NCBI RefSeq assembly: GCF_000004075.3
Contig: NC_026657.2
Coordinates: 12,524,001 to 12,588,000, forward strand
Direction of reading: 5' to 3'
DNA length: 64,000 bases
DNA from: Cucumis sativus
Taxonomy: Eukaryota; Streptophyta; Magnoliopsida; Cucurbitales; Cucurbitaceae
Under the pieces are notes generated by a model. It made no database searches. It was given only the letters and a program-made list of their open reading frames with translations, and had not been told where the DNA came from. Within the stretch, counting starts at the first letter, position 1; the number at the start of each line of letters is the position of its first letter. Positions 23,798 to 37,912 of the stretch are shown piece by piece. Both the position numbers and the translations under genes were made by a program.

Positions 23798-24948
23798 CAG
23801 ATCTGATATCATCAGATGGAAGAATTTCACAAAACAATTTCATTTCAATTTTAGTTCATCAACCCCCTGGTAGGTTCCCTTGTTTTTTCTGGTGTTGCTC
23901 GGTGAAATACTAAAATGTTACCCTGACATGTTCTTTGTATAATGATATTTGAATATCAGGACCAATAAGTTTTCTTTTTCATTTCACTTCGTTTTTTACT
24001 TCTTGGTCCTGAGAAATTTGTTGGTCAACAAGATAAAAAAAAAAAAGGTCCCACAGCACCAGGGCAGTTAGTTTTTTACAATGTAAACATGCAAATATTT
24101 TGCTGATATCAGCAGTTTATGTTAGCCAGTTTCTGATATTATGCAGTTTGCTTTCTCAAATATAATCCATTTTCCACTTGCGGCTGCTTCATGCTTGTTC
24201 CCAACACTTGCTTTTCACTATCATTTTAAAAATCAGTTCTCTTTCTTTGGTCTTCAGATAAACGAATATTCTTTTCCCTTTATGAAATGTATGATAAGTG
24301 GTTTCATTTGATTTAGAAGACAACAAACTTCAATTCACCAAAAATGAGTTGCATGTTAAAGATTGTCCTTATTTGTATAACTATATATAAATAGTAGACT
24401 GTTGAAACTGAAATGATATGAAAATTTTGGCGTATGTATGGTTTGTTTACAAGAACCCTGTTTCCTGAAGTAAGCAATATAGATATTGAAGATATAGAAA
24501 CTGCATATATATCTGAACATACAGCTCTAAATTGAAGTTATATTCATTTTTAGTAGGTATGTGGATTTGGGAGTTAATAAAGATGTTGACAAAAATAGAG
24601 AACTTGGTAGCAAAGAACTTGCTTAAATAAGGAAGAGAATGAGTTTTCTGAATTCGAATAATTTGCATCTTTTGAGAACATATATCGCTTTCATAAAGAA
24701 AAGACCTCAATAAAAGCAATAATACCAAAAGAGAAAGTAATGAAACAACAAAAGTAAGTGGTGGAAAAATACTTGTTGGTTCACTGTATCATTTTATGCT
24801 ACAATCAACCGCACATTCTAACCTACTAACTATATATATATATGTGTGTGAAAATCAATACTAAAAAAGAAAAAAACACTCTTTCTAGTTTAGTTTTTGT
24901 GTACAAGTACATAAATTGAATGTACAATGAAATACTAAGAAAGATGAT
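23798..24948. other. PGAP3-like 3'-UTR and intergenic DNA
   Basis: Downstream DNA to the tail of the minus-strand DREB gene; no further gene recognised. Confidence 0.5.
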
Positions 24949-25590
24949 TTAATAGCTCCACAATGACACGTCAGAATAAAAATCCATGTCATCACGGAAA
25001 TGCTGAGGTGGAGGCAACATCATTCCCGCAGCCATATCCTCCAACAATCCGGGCATTCCGAAAACTGCTTCCTCATCCATGTAAAACAAGTTTTCCGGCG
25101 TCGTCGTCTCCATCATCATCCCATTTTCCGTCCTTGAGTCATCTACGGAAGACCCATCTGACTCTGACGGCCTGAAAGCCTCCGCCGCCTCCGCCGCCGC
25201 CTTCTGGATATCTCTGGCATCAGCAGACGCCGGCACAGGCAATCGCCACGCAGAATCGGCGAAATTGAGACAAGCAGTAAAACCTCTAAGGGCGATGGCG
25301 GCGACGTCGTGAGCTCGAGCCGCCATCTCCGCCGTTGGAAAAGTACCAAGCCAAATCCTTGACTTCTTATTGGGCTCTCTCACTTCACAGACCCACTTGC
25401 CAGAGTTCCTCCTCCTGACTCCTCTGTAAACCGGATGCCTTGTCTCCTTAAACTTCTTCCTGCCGGCCCTCTTCTTGGGATTACTGGCGGCTAACATAAA
25501 ATCCTCATCGGAAAAAATGGGGAGACGGCAATTACTACTCTCGGAACTGGAGAAATAGTCTTCATAATTAAAAGTTGAAAAAGAATCCAT
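24949..25590 (-). CDS. CBF/DREB1-type AP2/ERF transcription factor
   Basis: A single intronless exon of 213 residues. It has the CBF diagnostic signatures on both sides of the AP2 domain: [16 protein letters not shown] (39-54) before it and DSAWR (112-116) after it. The AP2 domain (about 55-112) contains [15 protein letters not shown] and WLGTF. An acidic C-terminal half with [13 protein letters not shown] ends the protein and is the expected activation region. Family members bind the CRT/DRE element (core CCGAC) and switch on cold- and drought-response genes in the nucleus. A second DREB-type gene on the same strand lies 12.3 kb away, but without these signatures. DREB1/CBF assignment is firm; which paralogue is not known. 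Confidence 0.96.
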   Translation of the reverse strand: MDSFSTFNYEDYFSSSESSNCRLPIFSDEDFMLAASNPKKRAGRKKFKETRHPVYRGVRRRNSGKWVCEVREPNKKSRIWLGTFPTAEMAARAHDVAAIALRGFTACLNFADSAWRLPVPASADARDIQKAAAEAAEAFRPSESDGSSVDDSRTENGMMMETTTPENLFYMDEEAVFGMPGLLEDMAAGMMLPPPQHFRDDMDFYSDVSLWSY

Positions 25591-25686
25591 TTTTTGGAAG
25601 TGGGTTAATTAAAATGATCCAAATTAGGAGTGAAGTTGAAGGAATTAAAGGGATGGGTTTGATGGATAAAGAGAGAAGAATCATGG

Positions 25687-25694
25687 TTTTATAG
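25687..25694 (-). promoter_or_regulatory. TATA box of the CBF/DREB1 gene
   Basis: CTATAAAA on the minus strand about 97 bp upstream of the start codon, a normal plant distance. Confidence 0.6.
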
Positions 25695-26694
25695 TGTTTG
25701 GTGAATTTGGATAAAGAGTTGGAATTAGAAATTGAAAGCAACAGAGTGAAACACTGAAACACGGAGTTAAATGATAAGGAGCCAGCCTGTGTTGGCTGCC
25801 CACGCCATCAACGACACCTTCCCTTTTTTTTTATTTTTTTATTTTTTTCTCTTTGGCCCTTTTCTATTTTTTTTTTTAAATTCATAAAATACTAAAAAGA
25901 TATTTGAAAAATGAAAATTGATAGACAATGAGTCAACTTCAGGAACTGACATGTGTCACTTTGACTTGTTCTTCACCATCGAAGATTCTACTTTTCTCTT
26001 TTACTATCATTCTACTTGTTCTTCATCCATTGGGCCTCGCCTTTTCAATTATTTCCCTCAAAACTATTTTAACTTCCTCATTCTTCAATCCATACTTTCA
26101 CTTTCTAAAAATAGCTCAAATATATATATAAACAAGTTGATGTCAATTGTCACCTATTTAAACTAACTATTAATATATTTACAAACTTTTAACTTCTTTG
26201 CCTCACGGTTTGATTCAAATAAATTGAGTATATGTATTGGAAAGGTGGTGACACTGCTTATTCATCAATTATATTCAAACCTTTCATTGCATACTTAATT
26301 TATAATTAAAATTTAGTGTCTACATATCACTCTTTCACTCTTTTCTTGCTAACTACTTTTTACATATTCTTCTACTTTTCATTTATTAAACACCAACAGG
26401 GCTAAAGGTTAAAGGTGTTGAGCCAAAATTCATAGGTCCTGAGAAAGGCTTCTTATTATCTCTTTTTAGATAGTCATAAACGCATATCTACGAGAGGATT
26501 TGAAAAACATGAATTTAATGAAAATAAAAGTTCTATTTCATATTCTTAAAATATTATTTTTGGTAGCATATTAAGAAATTAAAATCTAATTTAAACGTAA
26601 TTTCAAACTTGAAATATGTTTGGTGTTCTGTATTTATAAATTATAAAATTAGTCATAGTTTCCTATTAGTATCTCGAAATCATAAAATATTTGA

Positions 26695-27195
26695 AAACTG
26701 AACTGAACCGAAATCGATTGCATGTAGTTCGATGCGGTTTGTATTATGTTGAAACTATTTTTTATACGGTTTGACTTGGTTTAATGTTTTAAATCAATTT
26801 TAAAATCAAACCAAACCGTATAAGTTAAAAAAAAAATTAAACTAAATAAATTTAAAAAAATGTTGAGAAAAGTTTTGTTTCTAAAACTCGGTTAAATATG
26901 TTAACCCGAGATCCACTTACATATAAAATAGAAAGAAAAATTTAATAGAACTCAGTGCTTTTGTGGCCCAAGATTTTTCGAAATTTAAAACAAAAAGACA
27001 TTTTTTATCGAACTCAATGCTTTGATTGCCTAAGATTATATGGGGTTTAAACTTAACCGAAACTGAACCGCATATGCGATTCAGTTTTGATTCGGTTTGA
27101 CACAAACTGTCGTTTGGTTCGTTACAATGTTTGAGATTTTTTTTATATTTTGCGGTTCGGTGCGGTTTTAGCTTGAAACCGAACTCAACCTAACG
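26695..27195. repeat. ACCGAACCG-rich repeat relic
   Basis: Recurrent AACCGAA, CGGTTTG and CGGTTCGG motifs on both strands, with matching blocks such as GAACTGAACCG near 26700 and CGAAACTGAACCG near 27060. A similar patch is at 11196-11285. It looks like a decayed non-coding transposon; no clear terminal repeats or target duplication seen. Confidence 0.4.
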
Positions 27196-29124
27196 GTGAA
27201 CACCTGTACTAGTATCTAATTGACAATAAACTATTATTAATTAATTTACGGATAAGTTTTATGTTAAAGAAATTATATAATTGTTATTTTGTATATTATA
27301 TAATTTAGTAAGCACTGTACGTATTACATTTTTAGAAATTGAATGAAACATTTTTATCTTTATTTAATATAATACTACAAAGTTGAAAATTGAAAATTTG
27401 AATACAAGAAAAACACAGAAATATTTTTAGAATTTGTATTGTTTGGATTAGAAAAATCTAAAACTATATTTCAAAAAATAAATATACGGATGGTTTGTCA
27501 AACAAATATTTGCTGAAATAACTAAATATAAAAATATATATAAAAAAAAAAATTGGATTTTCCTACCAAACAAACCCTTCTTCAGTGAATATGTATTAAT
27601 TTTTCACTAACTTGATACCAAATATATGTTATTTGATTAAAAAAAGTGTTAATAGAATATGAAAATTTGGAGTATTTTAAATATAATATATATAAAGTTT
27701 TAAAATCGAAAATTATTTTATACAAAACTTACCGATTTATAATTCAAATAATTTTTATCCAAAAATGCTGACATATATAAGAAACTCATTTAAATTAGGT
27801 CATATATGTGTATATATATAGGTCATGTATGTAGTCATTTCAAATATAATCACTATGTAAATTCATCATATCTTATTTAAATTAGGTAGCAATTAAGTTA
27901 ACATGACTAATATGTACTAATCAAATCATGCACACAACAAACATATACAAACTGACATGACCAGAAAGTGACAAGTCAAACACCCACTAAAAAGCTTGTT
28001 AAATGCCAATAATAATGTACATACTAATTAAGTTGCATATGAATCCCTAACACATATCATCTCTACAACTTTGGTCTCATGCTCTTTATTATCTCTCCCA
28101 AAGCATATAGTAAAACTCTACACCCAACTCTGAAGAAACCATTGCATATATACACATCTTGTCTTGATGTCCCTAATAACTCTGTCCACCATATTGACTA
28201 CAATATATATTTTTTCTATTTCTTGATTTTTTTTTCTTTCAAATTTATCACATTCAAACTCCCACTTATTAATAAAAACACGATGATATAATCTAACACA
28301 ATCCAAAATTTAAGCATTAAGTTGGAGACCACACTTGTTGAATCTTATGATCGACTAGTCAATCCAAAATTCCATCAACTCAAATCAACCTTTTTACAAA
28401 TGGTTAAGTTTTATAAATAAGTAAATGTAAGTTCTACCTCATATTCCAAAGTTGCCTTTGAAACTAGTTGAAACTGGTTAAAAAGTAATAATTTTAGTTT
28501 AAAGTTTTGCTATAGTTGAAACTAGTTAAAGAAAATAATTGGGATGGCAATAATAATAAAGATGATGATGATGATAAAAAAAAAAAAAAAAAGTGCTTGA
28601 TCTTTTTAAGTGAGAGTAGACCTAATAATAAATTTGTGTTTTGATTTCATTATTTTTAGGAATGTTTGATTTAGTTTGTTAAAACATAATTGCAATATGA
28701 TCAGATATCATAAAAGAAAATAGATTTTTTTTAAGATAAAAACTTTAATTTGGCCTCTAATGTAAAATTGTGTATAGTAAGTATTGTAAAATATGTAAGG
28801 ATTGACAGAAAAAAATGTAAGAAAGGGGGGAAGGGAGAAGAGAAAAGTGAAAGGAAAAGAGGAAGAAGAGGGGAGAAGAGAAGAAGGTTGTTGAAGGGGA
28901 AGGAGAGAGAATGGAAGGGGAGGTGGGAAAGAAAGAGGTTAAGATGAGGTGGGGGAAAAGTCCAAAAGAGGACACGGTTTTTGTTTTATGGAGACAGTTA
29001 AATGAAAATAGAGAGAAAAAAAAAACTGAATTTGGGATACCGATAGGGTGTGAGTGAGTGTGACAGATAGAGAATTAGGGGTTAGTACAAACAAAACAAC
29101 TCCAACTACAACCCCCCCGCTGAT

Positions 29125-29156
29125 TTTCCCGCGGAAACGCGTCAACCAACCACGTG
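29125..29156. promoter_or_regulatory. GC-rich cluster: E2F-like site, ACGCGT box and G-box
   Basis: TTTCCCGCGGAAA at 29125-29137 contains an E2F-like TTTCCCGC. It is followed by ACGCGT at 29137-29142 and by the G-box CACGTG at 29151-29156. All lie within 32 bp in strongly AT-rich surroundings. The sites are seen directly; that they act as a promoter is inference, since no gene is recognised on either side. Confidence 0.35.
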
Positions 29157-29184
29157 CCTTTTATGCAGCTCCCACTCCTTAACC

Positions 29185-29214
29185 CCCCTCACCCTCACCC
29201 TCACCCTCACCCTC
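29185..29214. repeat. (CCCTCA)n hexamer repeat
   Basis: About five CCCTCA units. It is not the plant telomere repeat CCCTAAA. Confidence 0.85.
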
Positions 29215-32200
29215 CCACTTGTTCCTTTTTTTCCTTCTTTATTTTATATATATATATATATATCACATCAAAGTATATTTTAAAATAATACTTTTTTAAT
29301 TTGATTTGATTCTCACTCTTACCATCTTTATGAAATTACCTAAATCATATATATCCAGTTCGTATCACTCATCATCTGTATGTCACTTTATTTTTACTTC
29401 TCATATTTTTGTTGACCATTTCAAATTTTGACATTTTTTGGACGGTGGAACCCTCCTTCTATCTTAATATTTCTTATCCTTTCCTACCTTTCCTCCAACA
29501 TTATCCCTCCCTTTTTCTTCTTTTTTTTTCATCATAATATTTTTTATCTATCTCAAAACTCCCTCTATACCTTTTTTTAATTATATATCTATCATTCTTT
29601 GCCTATCCACTTTTACTGCTACCCTAACTTCTCTAATTTTGTTCTAACTTCCCACCATGTCATCATTCAACAATCATTCGAAAGAGTTTAGTTCAAAATG
29701 ATATTGATGTGCATATGGAGAGGATCAAAACATTCTAGGTTCAAATCCTCCACTCTATTTGTATTTTAAAAAATGGTCCATGAGTCTATGAAATTGAGAT
29801 TAGACGGCTATCAGTTAACGTTATTATATTATTTGCTAATTATGTCCTTATACAACACACTTACTTACTTATTTCAAGCTACTTGTGAAATAAATAGACT
29901 ATTGATCTCTATAAACTCCGATGCAAAGTTCAATTTCAACCGATGTTTTTCCTTGAAAAAAAAGATTTTAAATTACTCGACATTGCTTCAAACCAAATAT
30001 GTTTAATTGATTTTGAGGTTTCTATGAATGAATAAAAAAATATAATATTTATTTATTTTTTATAAATAATTGTGATCATTCTTGTTGGTGCACAGGGAAT
30101 TACGTGTGTATGTGCCTCCGATGCTCCTCCAACTCACTTCTCTAGTCTAACGTTGTCGGTAAGGTTAACTTTCCGCATAAAAGTACTTGTACCAACTAGT
30201 TTCACTCTAATATATTTAGTTGTTAAAAAGAGTATTTAGCTCAACGAAACATAAAAAGTTGGTTATTTATAAAACCGTTCATTTAACAATTTGGTTGAAG
30301 TTGAAGTTATGTATGTAAATTCAATAATATCAATGTAACTGCTGTCTTCAAAGTTTCAACCTATCATGATAAAAGTTCGATTCAATTATTTTGTTTTCTT
30401 TTGATATATAATAACCTCTCGAACTAGGCTGGTTGATTTAGAATTTAAGAGTCTAAATTTTTTCGTTGGTCCCTCGTATTATCTCTCGATATTCCTTAAG
30501 CTTAGGTCCGTCCGTGAAGTTCCAGACCTCGTGAAAAGAACCCTCAACAAATTATTCTTTGAATGCCTATTTATCCATACCTGACAAAACTAGTGTCACA
30601 AAACCCTCTAATTGGAGATATGGTGTGTTTGTTTGGTGAATATATATATAGCACGTGGAAACTCCAAAGAAGAAGATCTGGTGAAGATTGAATCTTTGAT
30701 GAGTTTATGGGAGGAATTAAAAAACTATGCAGAGAGAGTATATCTATATCTATATGGTCCAAACAACAAGTGGAGGAAGAAGTCATATAGTAGTGACCAC
30801 TGACAGGCACTGAACTAAATTTAATTTTTAAGGCCTTCTTCAAGTGGAAGCCCATTGGGGTTTTGTACTATGTGTCGTTTCACTCCCTCCAATTTTTTCT
30901 TCCTTTTTCCCCCTTTTCTTTGTTTTTTAATAGTCCTTAGTGTTACACTTTTGGCCCCATATACATATCTTTCTTCGCATCTTCAATTCTGATACAGAAC
31001 TCACCCCCTATATAGCTACATTTTTTTGTGTCTGTGTGTGTTCTTTACGAGCAACAATTAAATTAAAGGTCTATTTGACGTGGGAAGCTAGAATTGATCA
31101 AGGGGCCTCCTACAATGTGCTTTAGGAGTTTTCAACTTTAAAAGCATGTTTACAGGACCTTACGATTTCACACTTTTACCTCTCTTTCTTTAATTTCTTC
31201 CTGCCCCCGTTCATAATTTGTTGTTGTTTGCTTTTAAACTTGTCCTGATCATATCAAATTAATATAGCGCTACGTCATTTGATCCACTTGAAAGTTTTAG
31301 ATTCATATATTTAAATATTTAAACTTTTGGTGAAGGGTAAGTAATATTAATCTATGTTGTTAGTTGTGAAAAGTAGGTAGATCTAACATAGAACACAATA
31401 TCATCTAGGATGTACTCACAAACAACATGTAAGAGAAGAGGACATAACAATACAGAGAAAATCCAATTCGATACAAAATTACCTACGTATAGAGCACAAT
31501 GTGTCTAGTGAAACAAAACATTACTATATAAAAAGCTTCAACCTCTTTTTTAGTGACTTACCTATAGCTTCATCTTCAGTTTTAACTTAATCTCTAACTA
31601 AGTTTGAGCTCCCTCACTTCCACAATAATGTTTCTTCTAGGTTTGTATGAGATCTTCTCAATACAAAATGTTCAGACTCCCCCAAGAATGACATCCCCTC
31701 ATATCCACCATATTTAAGGTTCTCCCTATAAATACTATATCAAAAGAAAACAACCTCTCTAAATATCTACAATATGGTTACCGAAAATATAACTTCAATA
31801 AAAAACACGAAGATACTCAATAACGATATACATGAAGGTCAAAGCTTAAACAAGCGCTAATCTCCAAACGTTCAATAACGTACAAACTTTTCTAATGAGG
31901 CGGCTATCCTAAAAGTGAAAAAGAGAACCACATGTATAAATATGGTTAGAATTGGAAACATACTTTACGAGAATAATTATTATTTGAAAGAGAATAAGAA
32001 AGACATATATGCATGAAAATAAGGAATCCAGGGAACATGCATAATTTATATATGAAAATTATATGTCAGTCGATGACATTATTCTTAACGATTATTTTTT
32101 ATATGTTATTCAAATTTTTCCTTTAAAAAAATCAACCAACCATGTCGTAGCAACAAATTGTGTTGAAAAAGCAATTTACTACTACCGTAACTAGGAATAA

Positions 32201-35200
32201 ACATAAGATTAATCGAGAAAACAAAACAAAACAAAACAAAACAATGAAACTACTAATTAATAAAAAAATTAATTGAAACAACTTACAAACTAAAAAAAAT
32301 CACTAATCTAAAAAGTGATTGCAATCTCATAAAAGGCTATTTCCAACCCGAACTACAAGTGTATATAGTTCTTTCAAATCATTATATATACTACACTCAC
32401 CCAACTAAGATATAGTATATCGAACTTAAAGTACTTTTAACTGAATCGATTGAAGTTAACAAAAGTACAAACTCTTTTTTGTAATGTATCTAAAAAGTTC
32501 TTCCTTCTATTTCAAAATGTAAGACAATTAATCTTGTCTAGAGATTCCTGTAAATTTGTTATTTTTATATTAGTAAATTAAGTTAACAAATTTTGATGGA
32601 CAAGCAAATTAAACCTTTATTCACACATTCTTCCACAATAGTTATAATATTGTTGTCTAAAAAATCTAATACCAAAAGAAATGATAGCTATATAGAATAA
32701 TAAATGTCAATCATTAAAGGATGGATCTGGCCAAACAGCCAATCAGTTATGATTAGCTCTTGTAATATTAACATGCAAATGCAAGTTTCCCAAATTGAAC
32801 ATGCTAACCCAATAGTGATTCAATCCTACTTATAGACTTGGGAAATCAATACTTTCCCTTCAACGTACGTACACCATTTGTTTAACAATGAAAAAGGAAT
32901 TTGCATGAAAAAATTAACTATATAATAAACATTAAAAAACAGTTAAATTCAAATTAGATTGAAAATAGTTTACTGATATTGTTTACTGATCAATCTTTAA
33001 AATAAAGAATCAAATCTACATTTGTAGGGGATGGATTCATAAAGATACTTATTGAGTTTTGACCTTAGTGATGTATAAAAGCCAAAAGAAGAAAAACCAC
33101 CTGATCCCTCACTAAACAAATTGGACCCTATCAAATATTTGAACGTGTTAAAATAGATTTTAAATTGAATTATCCTTGTATTAAATATAAGGGTGTTTTT
33201 AACTTTTTTTTTAAGTTTATTTTTTCTAATAAGTCCCTTTTTTTGATATCTTAAAGGGAAAAAAATTCCGAATTTGAAATGTTGGGTCTATTTATTTGAA
33301 GATCATATATTAAGAACTAAACAATCCTGGAAGCATGTTACAAAATGAGGAGAAAAAAATGAATAGAAAAAAGTTTAGATACACCAAGTTCTACTAAATA
33401 TATATACTTTCAAATATACTAAAAATAAGTCACACGTGGTATTATGTCTTTTAATTTTGTGTCAATTGAAATTTACATTTAAAAAGTATTTTTGATATAT
33501 CACAAATTTATTAAGTATGAAAAGGGAGTTTTGACTACTTAGGAAAAGAAAATTTGAAGTTTTTTTACTAAGTGTCTTTCACCTTTTAATTGGAGTATTA
33601 CCAAGTAAATTTTCCTAAAGAAAAAAAAAAAAAAACTACGCTTTCAATCAATCCCTCCATTTTTCGATCAAACTAAAATAGTTTAATCGCTAAAAAGGAT
33701 AAACTAAATAATCGACAAAACTTTTTTTATATAATAAATGATTAAAATAATAGAATGATTAAAATTTGAATTACATTTGGTGACGCTTTTGAAAGAAAAG
33801 AAAAAGGTTTCATTCCGTACTACTACTACGACTTTTAAATAGTAATTAGTAAACAATTGAAATGATAAATGTGGGGTTTAATTAATTAAAGAATTCATGA
33901 TTCCTTTACCTTTAGCTTCTCTATAATAGGTAAGTTTTTTCTTCTTTAATTTAATTTATTACATCCTTATTCGGACTAACTCCATTGGTTAACCTAATCC
34001 CATCTCCTCTCTTTACTTCTCTTAGCTTAAATTTAATTCAATAAAATGATACCAACTTAAGTATATATTATAATATGACTCAATTCATTATCATGCTTTT
34101 AACCACGGCTGGGAAATTAAATTTCATACCACCTTATTTTTGTTACACATACACTACAAAACTAAATCACTACCCCAAAACTGATACTTAGATGCCCCAC
34201 ATAACTAGTCTCCGATTTTCCTGAGGTTAAAATGTAGTTGATCAACTTTAACTTTGGACTTCAACAAGTTAATTTGCAGGGATTTATCGTTTTTCCCTTG
34301 TGTAGTTTATTTGTGATATGGTTGATCATTGTGTAGCCTAACATTTTTTTGGTTTCTTTTGTTCTACCAGTTCAGAAGATGTTGGATAAAGTTGGGTTTC
34401 TGTCTTTCCAAATTGAGTTAGACTTTAATTTGATTTTTTTTTTTAAATTAATGAAAATAAGGTTTAGGCATATATTGTTTTAAACTATTTTCGTTTGTGA
34501 AAAATAGTAGAAACTATAAGAATCAATATCCTATAGAACAAATTAAATTATAAAAACCAAAATACAAAATCATGGGTACTATATAGTTCGGTCCACAAAG
34601 TCGAACCTTTTATTTTCTCCAGCTATGATGTTGTCACTGTTGTCCACAAGGGACATGATTTCTCATTATTTTTGTCTTTCCATCATTTTGTATAATCTTT
34701 TTTGTAACTATATGTTCTCTGATTGTACGTTTCCTCACAAAATTATACAGATTAAATTTTCTATTTAATCATTATGCTTGCTATGGACAGATATTTAAAT
34801 TGAATTCAGGATTGAAGCCCCACAGTTTAATTTCATGATTCTCCTACTTATTATTATTAATATTAGTATTATTTTATTATTAATTTGGCAATTGGCCAAC
34901 AATACAACCGAAACAAATACCTAACTACTCCCCTAACTTCATACCGACATAAAAAAAATTCCAAAATTTCCAAAATAAATAAATAAAGTAATCTCGTGGC
35001 CGAAGTTGCTAGTGCATTACTTTATTTTCCTTTATCTAAGATTGAGGTAAAAGATGATCACTAGTGTCTTTCACGAAAAACTCATTTTCCATAAGCGAGA
35101 ACAACTCCTTACACACAAGAATATCAATCACTTCAAGAAAGGAAAGAGATTAGTTTTATGAAAAACTATGGTCAACAAACCGAGACACCGCTCCTTCTTT

Positions 35201-36920
35201 GTGGTTTTACTAAAAGAGCTTTAAAGGCAGTTGTTTGAAGAATGTATTTTGGTTGATTTATTTATTGATACAGTGTTCGGTATACATTCAATACAAGAGA
35301 TCAAATATGGAAAGATACAATATAATCAAATATACAATTTTAAAAAGAAAAATTAAAAGGCACATGCAAAATTATTAGTCACTCCCTGATTAAAAGAAAT
35401 CTCCTTTCTCAAACTTCATAATAATCTCTAAAGTACGCATGATTCAAGTGCAATCCAAATCTTTCCATCAAAGAACTCAAATTTCCCAAAAATCCAGAGG
35501 AGATTAAAAAAGTTCCTCTAAACCAAACAGTAATAAGATATGTATATATATATATATATATGTATATATTGAGAAAAGATATGATGTGTATATTACAATT
35601 TCTTAATTTAGCATATAACATTATTACTCGGAAAAAATTGGAAAGGTAAAAATGACAAAAGAAAAAAGGGGTAATTAATGATTCCACGAATAATGGAATA
35701 AAGACAGCCCTAGAAGTTATAGGCTTTCCCTTGTCTCTTCAATCTACATAATTTTGAAAGCTATAGAAAGTGATATATAAACAAATACAAAATGTAAAAA
35801 AGAAAAGAGTGAAAAAAAGAAAGAAAGAAAAGTAGAAGAATCGATCATAGTGTGTGTGGTTATGAGTGGACATAAAATGGACCGATCAAGGTGGGAATTG
35901 AATTAAATGTCTAAATATATATATGTGTGTGTGTGTGGTGTAAGTTTATTATGAGAGTAGAATCAAACAATATTAAGAAGAAGAAGAAGAAGAAAGAAGA
36001 AAGAAAAAAGGAAAAAAGAAAAAGAAAAAGGTACATATAATATTAATGTTTGTTTGGATTCGGAGATGGAAACATGAATTTACTCCAAATTAACAAAAGA
36101 GTTCAGAAAAACTTAAATTTGAGGGACCCCATTTTGCAGTGCATGGAAAAAGAATTGGACGGACGGGCCTTAGATCTATTTACCAAATATGATGTGGTGT
36201 CCGTACAATTAGTACCTCTATCCCCCCTCCCCCTACCCCTCACTATGTACTCTCCCACCCAATTTCCCCTTTTTCTTTTCCTTTTCTTTTCACATTATCA
36301 TTTTAAATCATTTTAATTAAACGAATATTTTACACTCTTTTTAATCTTAAAACGTTGAGTTATTAAAGGGTTTGATTGCTTCTTCCTTAAGAGATGTAAA
36401 GAGTAATTTCAAAGAATCTTAAAACTGTATTTATTAATAAGCTTTTTTAATTAAGTATTCAAGTTTACGGGTTTTCACTCCACATTCTCTCCATTTACAC
36501 CAAACATTCAATATAACTTTCTCTCACTACCTCCTTTGAAGTGATTATATTAGTCAAAAGCCTACTCAATTTTGATGATTTGAGTTGTCTGATACTCAAC
36601 CTTTTGGTTGTATTCTACACACGACCTGTTAGAGAAATATATATCTTCTACACCTAATAGTTGATGTAAAAAGATATCACACACTATAGAGAGCTTGAAT
36701 CTTATCTATTGGTGTCTATCCTTCTACTAATTTTGAAATTTTGTTATATTAGTCAATATTTTGGTTCATTTTTTTTATATTAAAAAATATCACATAGTTA
36801 TATACAAATATAGAGCTTCGTTGTCTTTTCTTTTGGTAACTACATTAGAGCATTTATTTTTGTTTGTTCCGAAGTTTGAATTTAGATATTTTATGTACAG
36901 TATAAGATATTTTATCTTAC

Positions 36921-37000
36921 TTTTTAGCATAACAAATATGTGAGAAATAAAATATCAACTTTTTTAGCATAACAAATATGTGAGAATTAAAATATCAACT
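36921..37000. repeat. 40-bp tandem duplication
   Basis: Two 40-bp units beginning TTTTTAGCATAACAAATATG, differing at one position (AAATAA versus AATTAA). Confidence 0.9.
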
Positions 37001-37071
37001 TTAATCTTTCAAACATGACTTAATTTTTTCAACGAATTGAACTATATATGTTCACGTTGGTTCATACAAGA

Positions 37072-37129
37072 TTATGTTTCCATTTGTTTTAACAAAGTTG
37101 TTATGTTTCCATTTGTTTTAACAAAGTTA
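37072..37129. repeat. 29-bp tandem duplication
   Basis: Two adjacent units beginning TTATGTTTCCATTTG, virtually identical, only about 70 bp from the preceding 40-bp duplication. Confidence 0.9.
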
Positions 37130-37845
37130 TTGAGTGATGATTTCCTCGTTCACATTTGAACATAATTTTGTGTAACATAATATAAAGATATATATTCATT
37201 TTAACACAATATATTTAATTTAGAATGCATAGGAAAGAGAGAAGAGAGTTGTGAAGTCCAAAGCTCTAATTTTGGTGTGAACAACACAATGTTCTTACAT
37301 GGATTACTAAGAGGAAGAAGATTCATTGTACATAAAATGAAAGTATAGGATGATGACGTTTAAACTATAGAATTAAAGAGAAAATTAAGAAATTTCTCCC
37401 TTCTCCATAGTTAGAAACCACATACAGGTAGTGATTAAGAAATAAGAGTGAAAGATTTTGATTTGGAAAAGGAATATATCGATATAAATGAAGGGACATT
37501 ATTGGAAGGCGGGAGGGGAAGGAAATGAGAAATGGGAAAATTGGTGGAGGGAGAAGAAAGATATTTGATGGAGTGTGACAGATTTGGGGCTAAGTTCCAT
37601 TAACTGCAGTAGGCAGTGTATGGACTCACCAATAATTACACATTTCAATTTCTTTTTTCTTTTTAATTAAATCTTCCAATTCCCAAGATCTCTAACCATA
37701 CTTAGAAATTAATAATCCAAAAGTTTGATCATAAGAACAGGAAGCAAGCTAATTAAGAAAAAGAAAAGGAAAAAGCCCCCTTTTAATAAACCCAATATAA
37801 ATTAAAATTAGGGGATTGGATTATGATATGATTCACCTGCTCTGT

Positions 37846-37847
<2 letters not shown>

Positions 37848-37870
<23 letters not shown>
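37848..37870. repeat. (CT)n microsatellite downstream of the second DREB gene
   Basis: A pure CT run of about 23 bp followed by a T tract, 42 bp beyond the stop codon of the minus-strand gene. Confidence 0.85.
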
Positions 37871-37878
<8 letters not shown>

Positions 37879-37912
37879 CAAATTTTTGTTAAATCAGAAA
37901 ATTTGTTGGTAA

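Larger units (their letters stand above)
25700..37900. other. 12-kb AT-rich region without recognisable genes
   Basis: Both strands were read. No open frame shows codon structure or a known motif; the longest frames are under 100 codons and AT-driven. It holds simple repeats ((AT)n at about 29248-29263, (AT)n at about 35540-35562, (GAA)n at about 35978-36000), the GC-rich island at 29.1 kb, and short tandem duplications near 37.0 kb, listed separately. Distal regulatory DNA or unrecognised ncRNA genes cannot be excluded. Confidence 0.55.

Noticed and set aside
24963-25349. ORFs overlapping the CBF/DREB1 gene on both strands
   Set aside because: They are shadow frames of a GC-rich coding exon; the AP2 frame explains the sequence.
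29735-29752. tRNA-like T-loop GGTTCAAATCC
   Set aside because: No acceptor stem, D-loop or anticodon arm can be built around it.
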